Shown here: piece by piece, positions 14,671-18,115 of the stretch
Position numbering within the stretch: position 1 is the stretch's first letter
How the letters are laid out: each line of letters opens with the position of its first letter
NCBI GenBank assembly: GCA_963736355.1
Contig: CAVTOO010000006.1
Location: 1 to 18,115, forward strand
Direction of reading: 5' to 3'
DNA from: CAVTOO01 sp963736355
GTDB lineage: Bacteria > Pseudomonadota > Alphaproteobacteria > Rhizobiales > Xanthobacteraceae
DNA length: 18,115 nt
Made by a program: the position numbers and the translations under genes
The notes under the pieces: model-generated
Told to the model about the DNA's origin: nothing
Databases searched by the model: none
What the model saw: the letters and a program-made list of their open reading frames with translations, nothing else

Positions 14671-16170
14671 CTACTTCGTTCTGAACACGAATGGCTCGCT
14701 CGGCAGCGCGCCATAGGTGAAAGGCTGCTGACGCTTGCCGGTCGCAGCCAGCACCTCGTCATGCACGCGCCGGAACACCTGGTTGATTTCCAGGCCCGGC
14801 GTCTGAATGTTGCGGATCAGCGCACTGGCATAGGGTGAATTGCGTCCGGTCCCATCCTCGGCGGTCTGGCCGTGCTTCGCCGCATAGGCGACCAGCGTTG
14901 TCCCTTCCGGTTCGATATTGCCGAGCCCCTTCCCGATCGAGCGCGAGCCGGAGCTGCGGATCATCTTCTGCGCGAACGGGTTGTCGCGGCAGGCATCGAG
15001 AATGACAAGACGCAGCTTGCTCGCGCCTTCGACGCTCTGCAGAATCTGTTCGAGTGTGACCGCCTCAAGCGACACGTCTCGGTCTGACGCGAATTTGGCA
15101 TCGACCGGCACCAGATAATTGTTACCGCCGAGCTCAATGCCGTGGCCGGCGTAATAGATCACCGCCCATTCGCTGCCGTCGGCCATGGCGGAAAAATTCT
15201 TGAGCACCGACGCGAATTGCTCGCGCGACAGGTCGTTGGCCAATACCACCTGGAAGCCGGCGGTGTTCAGGGCCTTGCTGACCGCCTCGGCGTCGTTCTT
15301 CGGGTTCGGTAATGCGCCCGCAGCACGGTAATTGGCGTTGCCGATGACCAGCGCGACCCGCGCTGCACCGCCGCCCGGAAGCGCGGGAGCCGCGCCGGAT
15401 GCGGAAGATTGCGGCTTGCCGCCCGGCGGCTGGGCCGCCTGCTTGGCCAGCTTGCCTTCGATGCGGGCGATCGCGCGCGTGAACTCCTCGCGCGGCTGCA
15501 TCTCATTCGCCTTGCGCAAGTCGGCCAAGGCCGCACGCAGGTCGTTGCGCGCCTCGTGCGTGTAGCCGCGATAGGAGTAGGACTGCCAGGCATTCGGACT
15601 CAGCCGGGTCGCTTCGGCATGATCGGCCAATGCGCGGGTGAATTCCCGTTTGAGCCGGAGTACGAAGCCGCGCTCGTTGAACAACTCCGCGCTGTTTGGA
15701 TTGAGCTTGATCGACTGATCGAGATCTGCGAGCGCCTTGTCCAGATCACGCTTCCAGCGATAAGCAATGCCGCGGTTCCTGTAATAGACTGCGACTTGGG
15801 GCTGAAGGGCGATAGCGGCGCTGTAGCTTTCGACTGCAAGTTCGTAGTCACCCCGCGTGCGCAACGCAATGCCGCGGAAATTGTGTGCCGCCGCGAGTTT
15901 CGGGTTCAGTTTGATCGCAGCCTCGAAATCGACAAGCGCGCTGTCCAGATCCTTCAACTTGCCGTGCGCATTGCCGCGATTGGTCAGCGTCAGCGCACGC
16001 ACCTCGGGCGACAGGTCCTTTCGGCTCAGAATTCCACCGCAGGCGGCGACAGCCTCCGTCGGCTGTCCCTGACGGCAGACCACGGCCGGCGGTTCCTGTG
16101 CCCACGCGTAAGGCGCGGCCCCAGCCAGTCCGAGAAGGATTGCCAAAGTCGCGAATGCGCGCATGCGCAT
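14671..16170 (-). CDS. Secreted TPR-caspase (peptidase C14 family)
   Basis: A 499-residue protein with an unbroken frame. A signal peptide (MRMRAFATLAILLGLAGAAP, predicted cut after AWA at residue 24) points to export. About four TPR units follow at residues 57-225, for example ALTLTNRGNAHGKLKDLDSA, AHNFRGIALRTRGDYELAVE, YYRNRGIAYRWKRDLDKALA and LFNERGFVLRLKREFTRALA. After a Pro/Gly/Ala linker (245-268) comes a caspase-like domain (270-499): ARVALVIGNANYRAAGALPN, then YYAGHGIELGG with catalytic His343 and LDACRDNPF with catalytic Cys394. The start at 16170 is chosen because AGGTGAGA sits just upstream and the signal peptide begins there. Bacterial caspase homologues of this type are common in Bradyrhizobium relatives; their targets are mostly unknown. 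TPRs suggest partner binding in the periplasm. It is transcribed divergently from the SDR gene. Confidence 0.92.
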   Translation of the reverse strand: MRMRAFATLAILLGLAGAAPYAWAQEPPAVVCRQGQPTEAVAACGGILSRKDLSPEVRALTLTNRGNAHGKLKDLDSALVDFEAAIKLNPKLAAAHNFRGIALRTRGDYELAVESYSAAIALQPQVAVYYRNRGIAYRWKRDLDKALADLDQSIKLNPNSAELFNERGFVLRLKREFTRALADHAEATRLSPNAWQSYSYRGYTHEARNDLRAALADLRKANEMQPREEFTRAIARIEGKLAKQAAQPPGGKPQSSASGAAPALPGGGAARVALVIGNANYRAAGALPNPKNDAEAVSKALNTAGFQVVLANDLSREQFASVLKNFSAMADGSEWAVIYYAGHGIELGGNNYLVPVDAKFASDRDVSLEAVTLEQILQSVEGASKLRLVILDACRDNPFAQKMIRSSGSRSIGKGLGNIEPEGTTLVAYAAKHGQTAEDGTGRNSPYASALIRNIQTPGLEINQVFRRVHDEVLAATGKRQQPFTYGALPSEPFVFRTK

Positions 16171-16277
16171 GGCTCTCACCTGCGTTATGTTCACATACGT
16201 CGCACGCAACGCACACCAGGTTCAGGCTGTCCTTAATTAACCGCGCGCAAAGTCTTCAGCAAGGAGAGAAGCGGCAT

Positions 16278-17181
16278 ATGTCCCTCAAAGGCAAGACCCT
16301 GTTCATCACCGGCGCGTCGCGCGGCATTGGGCTGGCGATCGCGCTGCGGGCGGCGCGCGACGGCGCCAATATCGCGGTCGCTGCCAAGACCGATCAGCCG
16401 CATCCGAAGCTGCCCGGCACGATCCATACCGCGGCGGCGGACATCGTAAAGGCCGGCGGCCAGGCGCTGCCGCTCGCGGTCGATGTACGCGACGAGGAGC
16501 AGGTGAAGGCGGCACTCGCGCGCACCGCCGAGACTTTCGGCGGCATCGATATCGTCGTGAACAATGCGAGCGCAGTGCAGGTGACGCCGGTCGAACAGAC
16601 CGACATGAAGCGCTACGACCTGATGAACGGCGTCAATGCCCGCGGCACCTTCATGGTGTCGAAATTCGCGCTTCCCTATCTGGAGAAGGCTGCGAACCCG
16701 CACATCCTGATGAATTCGCCGCCGCTCGACATGCAGGCGAAATGGTTCGCGCCGTCCACCGCCTACACCATGGCGAAGTTCGGCATGAGCATGGTGGTGC
16801 TGGGTCTTGCCGGCGAGTTGCGGCGCAAGGGCATCGCGGTGAACGCGCTGTGGCCGCGTGCGACGATCGCGACCAGCGCGATCCAGAATCTGCTCGGCGG
16901 CGATACCGTGATGCGGATGTCAGCGCAAGCCCGAGATCATGGCGGACGCGGCCTATGCGATTTTCAACAAGAAGGCCGCCGACTTCACCGGACATTTCCT
17001 GATCGACGATACCTTCCTCTACGGCGAGGGCGTGCGCGATTTCGAGCCATACCGGGTCGATCCGAGCATGCCGCTGGCGCCGGTTTTCTTCACGCCGAGC
17101 GAACCGCCGCCGCCGCCGGGCGTTGTGATTGACGGCCAACGCGATATCTATCAGCCTGAGGCATCCCGCCAGAAATCCTGA
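16278..17181 (+). CDS. Short-chain dehydrogenase/reductase, HSDL2-like, one frameshift
   Basis: A 300-residue NAD(P)-dependent oxidoreductase with a Rossmann fold. The cofactor loop TGASRGIG is at residues 11-18, NNAS at 95-98, and the catalytic residues are Ser147 (NSPPLDM) and Tyr163-x3-Lys167 (YTMAK). The C-terminal part (PEIMADAAYAIFNKKAADFT, GHFLIDDTFLYGEGV) is that of the HSDL2-like subgroup, without the SCP2 domain of the animal protein. One extra base near 16924 breaks the frame. AAGGAG at 16261-16266, 11 bases before the ATG at 16278, supports the start. The histone-deacetylase-family gene begins 24 bases after the stop, which suggests an operon. The substrate is unknown; related proteins are thought to act on lipid-derived carbonyls. 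Confidence 0.9.
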
Positions 17182-17205
17182 CAAGCCCCGGACATCCCGT
17201 CAAAA

Positions 17206-18115
<910 letters not shown>

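Noticed and set aside
15409..16236. A 275-codon plus-strand open frame
   Set aside because: Exact antisense of the caspase gene's TPR region; no ribosome site or family motif.

Overview
The window reads as a high-GC alphaproteobacterial chromosome segment. It is most likely from Hyphomicrobiales, family Nitrobacteraceae (Bradyrhizobium / Rhodopseudomonas / Afipia relatives). The support is a GSII-type glutamine synthetase with a divergent GstI-like gene, a DUF3489-DUF2924-recombinase cassette, MEDS-LuxR and LOV-GGDEF-EAL signalling proteins, a TPR-caspase, and intergenic palindromic repeats of a kind common in these genomes. Assignment is by recognition of protein families; no search was run.

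Positions 1 to about 7,830 form an accessory region, visibly richer in A+T from about 2,400 onward. In order it holds: the tail of a DUF3489-like gene, a DUF2924 gene and a large serine recombinase (all +); the broken 3' end of an EAL-domain gene (-); a secreted cupin (-) divergent from a LysR regulator (+); and a MEDS-LuxR regulator (-) divergent from a LOV-GGDEF-EAL blue-light / cyclic-di-GMP protein (+). A gene-free, repeat-bearing stretch then runs to a tRNA-Gln (-), whose 3' end faces this region.

Positions 7,838 to 18,115 look like core chromosome: a DmdC/FadE-like acyl-CoA dehydrogenase and an enoyl-CoA hydratase/isomerase (fatty-acid or related acyl-CoA turnover); a nitrogen block of glutaminase (+), gstI-like DUF2735 gene (-) and glnII (+) with a candidate sigma-54 promoter and NtrC-like site; a VOC ring-cleaving dioxygenase (-); a secreted TPR-caspase (-); and an SDR followed by a histone-deacetylase-family amidohydrolase (+), the last cut by the window end.

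Most genes, including housekeeping ones such as glnII and glsA, need one or more single-base frame corrections to read as full-length proteins. In the core genes from the enoyl-CoA hydratase to the SDR, nearly every correction is removal of one extra base. This points to uncorrected sequencing or assembly indels rather than biological decay, so frameshifted genes are listed as CDS with approximate shift positions. Coordinates are those of the whole reconstructed gene.
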